Assembly: GCF_013426205.1 (NCBI RefSeq)
Contig: NC_089425.1
Location: forward strand, 4,340,001 to 4,404,000
Direction of reading: 5' to 3'
Source: Metarhizium brunneum
Taxonomy: Eukaryota; Ascomycota; Sordariomycetes; Hypocreales; Clavicipitaceae
Length of the DNA stretch: 64,000 bases
Part shown: positions 10,884-22,702 of the stretch, piece by piece
How positions within the stretch are numbered: position 1 is the stretch's first letter
Layout of the letters: every line of letters starts with the position of its first letter
Notes under the pieces: model-generated
Database searches by the model: none
What the model was told of the DNA's origin: nothing
The model's input: the letters and a program-made list of their open reading frames with translations, nothing else
Made by a program: the position numbers and the translations under genes

Positions 10884-13873
10884 GCCAGAGGGAGATACTT
10901 GTACATATACTGTTGGGGAAGGAACAGAAAAAAAAAGACATTTGACAACCCATAAAATTTTGAGAAACAGAATTGTGAGATATTATTGAGGTGTCACAAT
11001 GCTAGAGCAAAGGTGGTTGATGGGCTGGATGACGATTGAGGCTGCGGTCTCACGCGTGCCTGGGGCCTTTGTATGCACCAAGTATGTTGAGCTAACATAG
11101 GTTCGATTACGACAGAGGGGAATACTTTTGTCTCGACATGGCGAACTGGACGAGGAAGTTTTGACTCCTGGCGGGGGCTAGACACAGGAACAAGAGGATG
11201 AAAGTTGTGGCCTGTCAAACCTGCGGTTGGTACTTGCAGAAGAGGATCTTGGCCTGAACCCTTGTGGGATTCTTGTTTCTTCTTTCGAGCCCGCTTTAAT
11301 GTGCGTTTGACAGCACATACGAAACAACAACATCAACAACAACAACGCTGCAATTTGACCAAGATAACGCTGGGCAGTGTCCAGGTTTACAACCCGCTCC
11401 GACAAATTCGTTGAAGATGAGCCAGTATTCGAGTCAAGGACGCTATCCAAGGCTTGAAAATCGCCAAGATCGCAAACTTGCTCATGGAGCGATACAGTCT
11501 CTGCGGATAGCAGGGCATCAGCACGAAGCTGAAGTTGTCGTGCTGCCTACCCAAGGTTGAAAAAGTTAACGCCGAATGTCCTCTATATTTGCCATCAAGT
11601 GGTACATGCTAATTGCCATAGTGTACGGAAGACGAGTATGGGGTTCGTTGTCTGATAGCGCTATTTTGGCTTCTAGTTCTGCCGTCGCTCGAATTCTATC
11701 GCTGCGCCATCGCTTCCGATCCAGTCAATAAAAGAGATGAGGATTGTGTCAAGTTCGAACACGCTCCAGGACAAATCGATCTATGCAATGCGGTTTCAAG
11801 AAACAAGTCACCTAGCATCCAATTTCGACGGCTGGTTTTTTCATTTCGCTGCGGTACTGAGGCAAGCCGAAAGGAGAAGCTCGGCGAAATCTTTCCTTTC
11901 CTTTTCGCCCCGTCTCCGTACGGACGCAAAGGACGTGACAGGTGCGTATCGTACATTTTGAGGGCCACCGTAATACAGCAAGGAATTCTACCTTGATGGA
12001 CAACACCCGAAGCCGATCCAGGATCCTCTAGACGGTACAACTGGACGAAATGACGTGGATACGCGTTCGTGTGAATTGTGGGCAAACGAATCGTGGCAAA
12101 GAGTTTGTCCAAGTCAATAGAGGTATTACGTACGACGAACAAAGTCTCGCCAAGGGGTAGCGATTACGCGCTCCACGAACTGTGGGTGAGATATTATCCA
12201 CCCATATTTTGGCCTGTTCAAAGGCGGTAGAGATGCGGGGAGACAACAGTAGTATGTAATTACTAACTGTTTGGTGCAGCTGTGATGATCCCCGACGGCC
12301 TCCGACGTTGACGACATCTGTTCTTTGACATGTTACCGCTCCACTGGGCCAGAGCACATGACATGAATCAGCTCAAGGTAGCGACGAGGTGGAGATGGGC
12401 TTGGCAGACGACCACAGACCTTTACCATGCAATGGAAAAGCTTCGATTTCTATTTCCTTGATGGCTGAATTCCCCCAGACTCACAGGCCTAGCATTGTGC
12501 GCTTTTCAATCGCCACACCTGGCTCGGTAATGCTTATGCGCGTGCCGGGCTAAACGCTGAAAACAATGTTTGAAACCTTGACTCGCACCCATTTGCCGTG
12601 AGGGATACCAAGATAAGGGCCGGGCATGGAAATTTTGGACCAGCATCGACCCACCAGCATACAGCGGAAAACCCTGAAGGACCAGGTGCATTTGTAGTAG
12701 CAAAGTCCTTGGCCGCGCCATTACTCCATACGTACGTACTACAAACGTCAAACTGAGATGGAGGCGTCGGGATCCGCCAACACCACCCTGAAATAAGCAT
12801 AGCGGCGGCAATCTTTCGAAGCTAATGGGTTCGGCATGGCGGTCAAGAGGCCCAAGAGGGAATAAAATGTCCTACTATATTCATCAAATGCGGACTACGG
12901 AGGTTCTCACTATCCAGCGTCAAACTGTGCCCGGAGAGAACTGCGCGACGGGGGGCAGACATCCATATATGACACGACACTTACCTGGCAAGGGGATATA
13001 ACAGAAACCATGGGACGCTCTGCCTGTCTAAGTGAGCGGTGCGTGTCCCATGTCGTCTGCCACCAGCGTGCCTGGGAACCGGGGTGGACGACAGTGGCAT
13101 CTTGGCCAGCTTCTTGCATCGGAATTTTCAATCATTGTTGGTACTTGAGCCAAACATGTCAAGTGGAACTATAAAATTATTAGAGTACTAATGTCAGTTC
13201 CAGTTACAGTTCCACCCATCTCCACTTGACTGAGCTTATGATGGCTCAAACGTTTTGCACCACGGGATGGACTTGCACTAAACGTGACCGTTGCCTCGCT
13301 TGCTAACCCCACGGAACCAGGTACGGGGGTACCCAGCAAGAGAGAGAAGCTTTCACAATGGGGGAGGAGGAAGAGAAAAGGAGGGGTTGGTGGCCAGGGG
13401 ACCCCTATCTGGAAGGCGACTTGCATTCCGTTTGTGTTGCTGTTTCTTGGCTGATCTGGAGAAACCCGACGGCCAAAGGCCGAAACTGCGGCTCCGGGCA
13501 GAAGACAGCCACTTGCTGGAAACATACTGCTGAAATTGGCTGACATTCTCGCTGATAGCAGACGGGCGATCCACATTCTCAGGGTCTAATTCGTGTCTTC
13601 CCCACGGGACTAGATGGACACGTTTTTCGCCAATGCAGAGCTAAATCTTTTGAACCCGACTATAGAAGGCTCTACTTCTTGCCCTCTTCTGCTCCTCGCT
13701 TCCTGCCAACTTTCTCCTTCTTTTATCCGTCTGTGTCAAGAAGCTCGTCTCCATCATTGCTCTGATTGTGTTTGGCTTGCCACTCGGTTCACGCAAGGCA
13801 GTAAAGCGTCCTCGGTCGTGGGGAGCATTGTTGGACCAACATTTTCAGACAGGACAGCAAGCAGCAAAGAAGC
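10884..13873. other. 3-kb intergenic region, no convincing gene
   Basis: Open frames up to 148 codons (11696-12142, minus strand) show no family features, no matching introns and no protein-like composition. Base composition is normal. Most of it may be promoter of the permease gene plus spacer DNA. Confidence 0.45.
13661..13740 (+). promoter_or_regulatory. Probable core promoter of the amino-acid permease gene
   Basis: A TATAGAA box at 13661 is followed by a long C/T-rich tract ending in a CAAG-like start context at about 13735. This arrangement is common just upstream of fungal transcription starts, and the permease ATG lies 134 bp further on. Confidence 0.35.
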
Positions 13874-15322
13874 ATGAAGTTTCTCAACCTCAAAGGCGAA
13901 AAGGAGCCGCGGGAGCCGATGTACGATGATCAAAACGAAAAGGAAAAGGGCAGCACCCGCGAAGAAGATGCCTCGGTGGCGCGCGACGCCGTCCTGGTCG
14001 ACGACGGTGAGCAGGCGGCCAACATCTTCAGCGAAGGCGGCAAAAACTACAGAACCATGGGCCGCTGGGACACTGCTCTCGTGCTCGCGTCCAACCAGGT
14101 CGGCCTGGGCATTTTGTCTCTTCCCAAGATTCTCGACGTCTTGGGCATCGTCCCCGCCGTCATCACCATTATAGGGCTCGGCGTCGTCTCGTGGTACACT
14201 GCCTATGAACTCCTCCAGTTTTACCGCAAACACCCCCATGTTGTCAACATGGCTGACATGGCGCGCGTGATTGGCGGCGTGCCATTCGAGGTCGTCTTCG
14301 GCATTTGTCTCCTCATCAAGATCTGCTTCACGTGCGGCTCGGCCACCATCACCATCTCCATTGCGCTCAACACGATTTCCAACCACGGGCTTTGCACCGT
14401 GGGGTTTGCCGGCATTGCGGCCATTGCCTGCTGGCTGCTGTGCCTGCCTCGCAAGTTCAAATTCGTGGCCCAGGTCGGCCTTCCCTCCACCATCAGCATC
14501 ATTGCGGCGGTCCTCATCGTCATCATCAGCCTCGGCATGTCGCCGCCTCAGAATGCGCCGCCCGGGTTCGAAAAGACGCTCAAGATTGTTGGCGACCCGT
14601 CCTTTACCGACGGCGTCAACGCCGTTCTCAAGGTGTGCTACGCATACGCTGGAAACGTCGGCTTCGTGTCGTACATGGCCGAGATGAAGAACCCGAGCAA
14701 AGACTTCGTCCCCGCCCTCACGGTCCTGCAGGTCTTTTCCGTCGCCCTGTACCTCATCACGGCCGTCGTCATATACTGCCTGTCTGGCCAGTACACGACC
14801 TCGCCGGCGCTGGGATCCGCGCCCACCATCCCGGCCAAGATCGCGTACGGCATCGTCCTGCCGGCCATTCTCTCCACGGGGCTCGTCTTTGGCCACACGG
14901 CCATCAAGTACCTCTACGTCGTGGCCATGCGGGCCATGAAGTCGACGCACCAGCTTACCGACAGATCGGTCAAGTCATGGGGCACCTGGATCGCGTGCGC
15001 GACCCTGTTCTGGACAGTGTCGTTTGTCATTGCCAACGCGATTCCCATCTTCGACTCGATCCTGTCCATTGCGTCGGCCACGTTTATCGCGTGGTTCACC
15101 TTTGGCATCAGCGGCGTCTTTTGGTACCACCGCAACTGGCAGGAAAAGTTCCACAGGAAGAACATCCCCCTTGCCATTGTGAATGCCTTGCTTATTGTCC
15201 AGGCTCTCTTCATGAACGGGGTGGGGCTGTGGGCAGCGATTCGGCAACTGGTTGACATTTTCAACGACAAGGAGAACAAGATAGGAGGTGTGTTTCCGTG
15301 CGGAGATAACTCGTTGTTTTAG
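13874..15322 (+). CDS. Amino-acid transporter, AAAP/Mtr family
   Basis: An intronless gene for 482 residues. A hydrophilic 60-residue N-terminus precedes about eleven hydrophobic segments, beginning with TALVLASNQVGLGILSLPKI, the conserved first helix of the PF01490 amino-acid/auxin permease family. Other family blocks include KICFTCGSATITISIALNTI and CYAYAGNVGFVSYMAEMKNP, the latter being the conserved helix-6 region. The product is probably a plasma-membrane proton-coupled permease for neutral amino acids, like Neurospora Mtr; substrate is inferred from resemblance only. The ATG is immediately preceded by GAAGC and a leader from the CT-rich promoter. Codon use is C-ending and GC-rich, as expected of a highly expressed gene. 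Confidence 0.93.
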   Translation: MKFLNLKGEKEPREPMYDDQNEKEKGSTREEDASVARDAVLVDDGEQAANIFSEGGKNYRTMGRWDTALVLASNQVGLGILSLPKILDVLGIVPAVITIIGLGVVSWYTAYELLQFYRKHPHVVNMADMARVIGGVPFEVVFGICLLIKICFTCGSATITISIALNTISNHGLCTVGFAGIAAIACWLLCLPRKFKFVAQVGLPSTISIIAAVLIVIISLGMSPPQNAPPGFEKTLKIVGDPSFTDGVNAVLKVCYAYAGNVGFVSYMAEMKNPSKDFVPALTVLQVFSVALYLITAVVIYCLSGQYTTSPALGSAPTIPAKIAYGIVLPAILSTGLVFGHTAIKYLYVVAMRAMKSTHQLTDRSVKSWGTWIACATLFWTVSFVIANAIPIFDSILSIASATFIAWFTFGISGVFWYHRNWQEKFHRKNIPLAIVNALLIVQALFMNGVGLWAAIRQLVDIFNDKENKIGGVFPCGDNSLF

Positions 15323-16242
15323 CAGGCTGCGCAGGGCGTATGGGAAGAAACTTGGAGTTTGGATGGTGTTTGTCTTGTCATGTATAGTGGCCGTGGTTGT
15401 AGGGATGCAAATCAATCTTTTTATCCGGCCGATTCAATTCCATTCCGTGCATCAGGGCAGATTGTGACAGACCAGTGAGTGTACGCAGGTACAGTCGGTT
15501 CTCTCTTTTGGTGTCAGACTGACCAAAGTCCCTACATGTACGGGACAAGGGAAAGTGTCAATACTGCAGCGGCAGCTCAGCCTAGTCGACAGTCTCACCG
15601 ACGTAGCCGTCTCTTCTCTACTATCGGCAGAATGACAACCGATACGTGCGCGAGAGCCGCTCAACTCGCACTCTTCAACGACACCCAGGCTCGCTTTTGT
15701 TCTTGGCCTTGTCGCCTCCCACCCATTTCACGTACACGAGGACGCCGCTGTCCAAGATGAATGGCGGAAGGGAAACGCGCAATCTCTCCGCCCAGATCCT
15801 TCCACGGCTGCCGTTTACCGGCGTAGAAGCCCGATTCTACATGGTTATTTTTTATTACGGGTGTAGGCAGGAAGATATTTCTTGTAGATTAATATAATAA
15901 TAGGCTTGCTAGTAATATAGCCTTTTTAATTAATTTACATACATGGAACCAGCCAAGGCAGTCTCCTCCAGCTTGACCAGCTACTCCTATACTGCCTTGG
16001 ACTAAAACTTCTAGTCCTGGACTTATTGGAGGCTCGGGAGAGTAGTGCGCCAGGCGTTATTAGACGTGTTCAAGTAGCTACAAAGGCCAGGAAAAGGATT
16101 TATAAAGAAAGCTTACATGTACTAATTGCCATCTTTGCCTTGTCAACCTAGAAAACTAGAAAAATACTATATCCCTCATTTACATCTTGGAATATAAGCA
16201 GGGTAGGATGGCTTAAATAGCAAAATAGACTTGACCTTGACA
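15323..16242. other. Intergenic; AT-rich patch at its right end
   Basis: No gene is seen. From about 15880 to 16200 the DNA becomes AT-rich with imperfect repeats, possibly an old transposon scar. The permease 3' UTR and the 3' side of the DUF4419 gene also fall here. Confidence 0.4.
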
Positions 16243-17529
16243 CTAATATCTCAACTCACTTAGACGCATCCTCAAGTCTCTCCGCCGTGCCATGCTCGGC
16301 GTATGCCTATGTCCTTTATGGATAGCCGACCTTTGCAATTTAGTGTCACATGCCTTATCCACGGCAATCAACTCATCTCGAGTAGCTTTGATCTCGGTCT
16401 GAGGCGCCTCTGCTTCTTCAGCGGACTCGTTCTCGCAGATCCACCAACCTGACAGCGGCTGGATAGCATGCATTTTTGCGTCCCAAGAACAAGTCGCCGC
16501 CCTTCTCTCCCGGGCAATGTAGGGATAGATGGAACGGGCCTGGATCCCCACGGAGCCGGCTATCATGGTGCAGTTAAACTCATGTCCGTTGTCGTCGACC
16601 TTGACGGGCACGGAGCAGAACCCGGCTGGAATGTTTTCCGAGTCAATCACGGCGTGCCATGTACCGTTGCGACACTTGCGCGATAGCTGTGCTTCCCCCT
16701 TTTCGTTCCAGAAACAAAAGGCCGCGATCCACCCAGAATACCTACAGAGTCCGCTCATTTGGTGTTTATCCGCGACGCTGTTCCAGAATCGGATCACGGC
16801 CGGACTAGACGGCTCTGTGAAGGAGAGGACCATGTTTCGCAGGATCGGCTTCAACATGTCTGCAAATTGGCCTGGCTCTTCTCCCAGCTGCGCTAGCTTG
16901 TCCAACCTAGAAAGGATATCCTCCCAGTCTGCGACTTCACCAAGGAGTGTTACGGACGGAATACCGCAGAGCATGCGAATAGTATACGAGAAGTACTTTT
17001 GCATAGCCCCCATGAACAAGACAGAGGCAACGGCAATGTCGGTTTGCGACGTCGTGGAGAAGGACGGCATAACCCAGGTGCGCAGCTCCGGGTCCTTGAC
17101 GTTCTTGGCCATCAAATGCGTCATTGCGCCGGCGATAGCGCCAAAGTCTACCGTTTCCGTAGAGCCGCACACGTCGAGTATCAGTTCCTTCTTCCCTTCG
17201 TGCTCGACGAAGCATGATCAAAGACTCTCGGCGTGGGCGTTCACGTAGAAGCCGACCTGGGTTATAATGGCGAACCACACGTCTTCTGGTCGTATGCACA
17301 GATGATGGTGCGAGCTGTATGCGTTGATTGCTGCCCACACGAATCCGTTGGGACTCGAGGACGTGTGATTTTCCCCGAGCAGACGGCCATCAAAGGAGCT
17401 TTGAATGACTCTGCTTGTTCTCCGGTGCTCCTTGGGACTGACCAACTCGAGGAGTTTCCCAGAAGTGCCAACTCTAGAGGAGCGCCAGTTTTCGGCGGCA
17501 TGATTGACAATGGTGAGCGTGACGGGCAT
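16243..17529 (-). pseudogene. DUF4419 protein gene interrupted by one in-frame TGA
   Basis: Reading from ATG 17529 (MPVTLTIVNHAAENWRSSR) the frame runs for 428 codons with a single stop, TGA at 17220-17218 (codon 104), then continues in the same frame to TAA near 16243. Sequence on both sides is typical DUF4419: VWFAIITQVGFYVNAHAESL before the stop, SCFVEHEGKKELIL after it, then TVDFG, FSTTSQTDIAVASVLFMGAM and GIPSVTLLGEVADWEDIL. In relatives the stop position is usually an Arg, so a CGA-to-TGA transition is the simplest explanation. No intron can skip it. DUF4419 has no established biochemical role. It could be a recent pseudogene, a readthrough codon or an assembly error. Everything else in the frame is undamaged. 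Confidence 0.85.
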
Positions 17530-18970
17530 TGTGAATGGCTGACGATGAAGGTGAAAGGGGGGCCTCGATATAGTATTGGAATGATGGGGAAGAATCAATG
17601 GTCAAGAGATTCTATTCCGTCTCCCCGACGTGGTGTCAAACTTTTATATCCCGCCAACGTGGTTACATAAAGCTTCAGAACGAGGCTGTGTCGGTGATGA
17701 CGCCACCCCGTGCCGTGAATCCTGAAGCCCATGGCGTAGCATCATGTCACTCACATGCAGCTTTGTCGGGAATTTCTTATCGGGCCGTAAGGCAGACAGC
17801 ATCAATGTGTGGGCGTAGTTATCGTGATTAAGAGCCATGAGTCATGCTGAGGGTGGAAAAGTGCTTGGATTGAAGCCATCTAGGTCTGCGACATGAGGGC
17901 TTCTGAAACCAGGTCCTTGATTCGTGCCGTTTTTGGTTCAACGCTCGTGATACCCTGGTTGGCCTGTAAAAGATCTATAAGCCATGGTATACTTGTAAAT
18001 TAAAGTATACATAATCACCTCCTTTATAGAAACTTGAGGTCTTTGAATAACTCATCTAGCCAGTGCGCATGCTAATGTGTAATGTCGATGTACCTAGTGC
18101 GGAGAACATGGACACATGATCGAGTACAGAGTAGATGGAACTGCAACCACACCGCCGGTTGAGGCATTGAAGACAGTTTCTGCTGCCAATACACCGCACT
18201 GGTTGGCCATAGATACGATCCGTGTATCTGCAGCTTCTCGAACCCCTGATGTCACCTTGGAAGGCCTCGACCCGGTCCATGTCTCTTCAACCTGACGTCG
18301 GACTGCTGCAGCCTGTGAGCGTTTTACGGCCTCGGCGTAGCTTGGAGGCCTCTCTGGCTTACAGAATTCTGTGTTCCGCCGCGACGTCCAACGCCTGCTC
18401 AAGTCTAGTTCACCGGTCCGTCTGTGTAGAAAGTGTAGCAGTTACACGTGGACATTCCATAGTTGTCGCCTATGACCAAGTACTCAGGTCGACGTCTTTT
18501 GGCTGGTCGTGTTGGCTGGGATCTGGCCAAATCCATGGCCAAATCCGGTAGTGTCTTTGACGGCACGTCTCACGGGGGACGAGGGAACATGGCTTGCTGC
18601 GCCACTGAAGCCCAAGCGTTCGCGGTAGGCGGCTTCTCGCAATCCCTCTCCTATAGAATGTACGTATGTAGTCGGGCGAGGAAGAGAGGCCGCCAAAGCA
18701 GACGTAACCATAAGAGGCAGAAGGCAACCATGGCGTCGTGGCTGACTTGTAGTTATCAATACACCAGATGATGGCGGCACTCTTCCGAACCGCACACGGC
18801 ATATACATATTGTGACGTCCAATCAAGAATTGCACGTGTTATTTAAAGTGACATTGAACCCATGGCACCTGGGGACGGCTCGGAGGCCGTTGGGCCGCCG
18901 CTGTCATGGTCTATGTGACACATGCATGCCTTACTAGGATCAATACAGAAATTCATATGTCTTCTTGTGC
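17530..18970. other. Intergenic with weak coding-like fragments
   Basis: A minus-strand frame at 18402-18094 (containing RPPSYAEAVKRSQAAAVRRQ) and another at 18822-18484 look protein-like, and a GT...CTAG interval lies between them. They could be two exons of a hypothetical gene or its remains. I recognise no family and no convincing start. Confidence 0.25.
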
Positions 18971-19150
18971 GATAATTTTGCCTGGCTGGCTAGTGCAACT
19001 TGACCGTCTACGTGGCCATTGTCCTCACAGCCATGCAGGTCGGGCTCGCAACAACCCAAGTGAGTAACATTAATGCCGTCAGTCAGAAGCTGGCAAATGC
19101 ATCGTTCCGATTAACCGTCGGAAGTTTGCCGAGATCTGCCAATGGTAAGT
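18971..19150 (+). pseudogene. Frameshifted tail of a fungal multi-pass membrane protein
   Basis: The frame DNFAWLASA at 18971 shifts by two bases to LTVYVAIVLTAMQVGLATTQ, then decays. These two pieces together match a C-terminal motif I recall from fungal hypothetical membrane proteins (W-L-A-S-A-T-V-Y followed by a hydrophobic A-M-Q-V-G-L helix). Nothing intact lies upstream, so this is a relic. Confidence 0.45.
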
Positions 19151-20659
19151 TCAATGTAACTCTAGTAAATCAGATGGACCAAACTACCATTTTAGGAAGT
19201 TTCCTGAGGATCTGCGTAAGCGGGGTAATATTTAACTAGAAACTAGGCACTGGGGCTATATATTATAACCTTTTTATTGGAAATATCTGCGCCAAAAGAT
19301 TCGCCAACGAATAGACTGATAGGCTACATAGGTGTTCAAGAAGAAGAAATGCTATATATTAGCTTACCTGAGCTTCCTGGTTTCTGGTTTGCTACAGGCT
19401 ACAGAGCCTGTACAGAGTGCGCCTTTTGGTCCATGTCTTTAACCCAACATTGGAGTGGGAACCCGCCAGGCCACTCATTTCCGGTGCTTGTCACCCCAAG
19501 AGCAAAGTGGACGAATTGGATGACATCTTGATGCCGACATGTAGCTACGGTATACATTGACTTGGCCGGTTCTGCTACCCCTCACTGCAACGTGAGTTGT
19601 CATCTTCTCTTATTGACCGCTGTGATTATTATGCACGGGAACTTGGGAAGTCATGTCGGGTGTAACTCTCCAGTCTGAGAAAACACCAAGTCCACCTATA
19701 AAATTGTGCCACGCTCAATACAACTAAAGTCAGCTTCATAACTTCGGCCCAGGGTCTTCCAGGTCTACACAAAGGGACGCCGAAACCAACAGGTTGGCAC
19801 GTATAAGCTGAGAACACATCCGATTATTCCCCCCCATCATCATCGGGTAACGCAGGCCGTATAGAAGCACATTCTTGAATCATGTCTCTGGCTATACACG
19901 TCCTTTTCCTGGTTCAGTCATGGGAGACTATCTCCACCAGTGCGCCACTGGAATACGCAACTGGCGGCGTGGCGTTTATTCCAGTGAGGAAACTGCGTCA
20001 CTCTAGAACCTATATTGTTGGGATTACAAGGCAATTGCCGATAGATATTAGCGCCTTGGGCAGGGAGACCTTGAGATAGACTACATCTTCTAGACAGTAC
20101 GGCCTATAGCTCTGGCACTATAGGATAACACAAACTTGACTCTTGTCTTTGCATCGGGTATAGAGGATCAAGAACGGCAACCGTAACATCCACGGCTTTG
20201 CGGGCGGTCAGCAGTGTCTCGGGTTCCAGACAGGCATATGGATTGGAAAATTGAGTTACACCAGCGTTCCCATCAAGGCACAGAGTCCAGACGAGCTCGA
20301 CTTGTTTCTGGCATGTGGTCCAGTCCCAACTAGAGGGCAAGCCTCCTTATGTTCACGAAGCGCTTGACGCCAAGTGCCTTACCGCGTGTAACATGGATAG
20401 TCGCACTTAGCGACGATATGCTCATATTTGTCGTATATCTGAGTCTTCAATGTTCCCCGTTGAGTTGCGCAAAACTCGCACCCGGGCCAGGTGCAGGGCT
20501 ACTCGCGCCATTTGCGCCATTTCCACTATGAGTACTTGGGCTAAAACTACTTGGAGAGGCAAAAATCACGGGGTCCAGAGTTGAGACTCTTGGAATACAT
20601 GTGCCACTATATTTCGACATGGTGCGAGGAGTCTAGCGAGGGAGGGATTACCTGGGTAG
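19151..20659. other. Unassigned DNA bordering the AT-rich block
   Basis: Scattered open frames only. The minus-strand frame 20340-20104 (SSWDWTTCQKQVELVWTLCL) has a coding-like composition but no family. Composition is intermediate between the normal genome and the repeat block that follows. Confidence 0.3.
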
Positions 20660-22122
20660 TTTGTGAGGTGAAGCAAAAAATAAAATGATGACATATAACA
20701 CTGGGTATTCGCTGGTCGTCACCAACCTAACTATTAATCCAGCGCTTACTAGGTTATTATATAAGATTAGATAGGATATTATACCTAAAATATAAACTTG
20801 CTTAACTTTTACCTAAAACGCCTATTTAGACCTACTTTTCTTGTTTTCTTTATTTTCTTGTTTTCTTATCCTGCTATTATTTTAGCTTTTTATTCTAGCT
20901 TTTTACTCTAATATTAAAGCGCTAAATAATAAATAACTTATATACCACGTAATAATATACACTCTTATATTACTTATTTTTAATTTTAGCTTTTATATAA
21001 AAATTCTTATTAGGCTTAAAGGGAGGCGCTTAATATTATTACTTTTTTTTTTCTTAGTTTTATTAATAAGTTTTTTTTATATTAATTTAATTATAGGTTT
21101 ATATTTAGTTTACCTTAGTATTAATATACTATATTAGTTAGCTTATAAAATCCCACTTAAAAATACTTATATATACTATAAGAACTTATAGCCTAATTAA
21201 ATTTAAGTAATATACTAACTAAATAAAATGCTTTTCTCCCCTTTTTATTTATTCTTAATAGTTTTAGTATTTATAATATTTAGTTTTTTACTTCTTGCCT
21301 TCTTTTTTTTATTTATATATATTATTATTAAAGCTATTTTTACTTATTTTATTATTATACCTTAAAATATAAAATTTTTACTTTATTTTACTTACTTAAA
21401 TATATATTAATTTAATAAAAATATTATTAAAATAATAATATAAAAGTATTAAGAAAAGCTATTAAGTAAAATTTATTATATTAACTTAAAAATAAAATAA
21501 TATTATAAAAAAATCTAATAAAACTAAAAAAAAACAATATTTTTTTTTATTTTTATTTTTAAGTAATAAGTTAATTATTAATTTTATTTTATATAAACTT
21601 ATTACTTATATTAAAGTTAATTTAATTAATATATAATTTAACTTTTACTTAAATAATCTAGAAATTTAAGTAATTTATAATATTATATTTTAACTTTAAC
21701 CTTAAGAAATATAAGAAAATATATATAATTAATTATATATTAATATTTTTGTTGTTATTTGTAGATTTTTATTGTTGTTTATAAATAGCTGTAGTAGATA
21801 TCAGCAAGTGCTTGTGGGAGATATATATGTGTAAGGGCAGTAACTCACGATTAGTTATATTAGGTCTTAATAATAAAAGAATAACTTAAATAAAAAGGAA
21901 TAAAACTAACTTAAAATATAGGTAAAACTATGTAAATATACTATATATATAGGTATTTTAGGTTTTTAATATAACTTAATATAAGTTATAAATATAAAGT
22001 TAATTTACCTTTATAATAATAATAGCTAAAGCTATTATAAAATAACCTTAACTAGTAGCTATAATATAGTACTAATTATACTAAAATAGTTTACTTTTTT
22101 AATCTCTTATTATTTTTAGCCT

Positions 22123-22335
22123 AGTATAGCCTAATATTATTTTAGATTTTACGCTTATATAATACTTATATTATATATATAATTTTATTTAATTATAAAG
22201 TAAATTAATTATAAATTAATATATTAATATTTAATTAATTTACTTTATAATTAAATAAAATTATATATATAATACTAATATTATATAAGTATAAAATCTA
22301 AAATAATATTAGGTTATATTAGGCTAAAAATAATA
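22123..22335. repeat. Inverted repeat, two element ends head-to-head
   Basis: The left arm (from GCCTAGTATAGCCTAATATT) and the right arm (ending AATATTAGGTTATATTAGGC) are near-perfect reverse complements of roughly 90 bp around a short AT centre near 22215. The same terminal sequence recurs at about 23712-23820 (reverse) and 25915-26012 (forward). These look like terminal inverted repeats of a DNA transposon or MITE family. Confidence 0.7.
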
Positions 22336-22476
22336 AAAAACTAAAAAAATAAATTATTTATATATTATAATATATTAAATATATTAGTATAATTAGTATT
22401 ATATTATAGCTTACTAGTTATAGCTACCTTATAATAGCCTTAGCTACTATTATATAGTTAAACCTTGTATATTATA

Positions 22477-22615
22477 GAAAAATAATAAGGCTATTAAGGA
22501 CGTAGAAAAGAAGGCCTCTAGAAACGCGAAGCTAAAGCGCAGCTCTAAAGAGGCTGTTATACTAGCTATAAAAAAGCCTAATAAGGCTAATAACGCTAAG
22601 AGTAAAGCTACCTAA
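22477..22615 (+). pseudogene. C-terminal tail of a transposon ORF (Lys/Ala-rich)
   Basis: An uninterrupted frame of about 45 codons reads NKAIKDVEKKASRNAKLKRS, then KKPNKANNAKSKAT and a stop. More mutated copies of the same tail and following sequence lie in inverted orientation near 23150-23290 and in direct orientation at 24690-24785. Lys/Ala-rich tails are common in fungal Fot1/pogo-type transposases, but the catalytic part is not readable here, so the family is uncertain. Confidence 0.5.
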
Positions 22616-22702
22616 TAAATTTATATTAGCGGTTTTACCTCTTCTAGAGGGGATTAATTATATATTAATAATAAAAAAAATATATAATATTTATTAATTA
22701 CC

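Noticed and set aside
11696..12142. 148-codon minus-strand frame
   Set aside because: No family, no matching introns and random-looking composition in a region without other gene signals.
13614..13877. 87-codon upstream ORF whose TGA overlaps the permease ATG
   Set aside because: Its ATG precedes the TATA-like box and CT-rich start region, so it is probably not in the transcript. Would be worth revisiting if transcripts start earlier.
14305..15255. Long plus-strand and minus-strand frames (up to 398 codons) overlapping the amino-acid permease
   Set aside because: GC-rich codon bias of the permease leaves alternative frames open; their composition (His/Arg or Asp/Gly-rich) is not protein-like.
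16529..17248. 239-codon plus-strand frame opposite DUF4419
   Set aside because: Mirror of a conserved protein on the other strand; no independent features.
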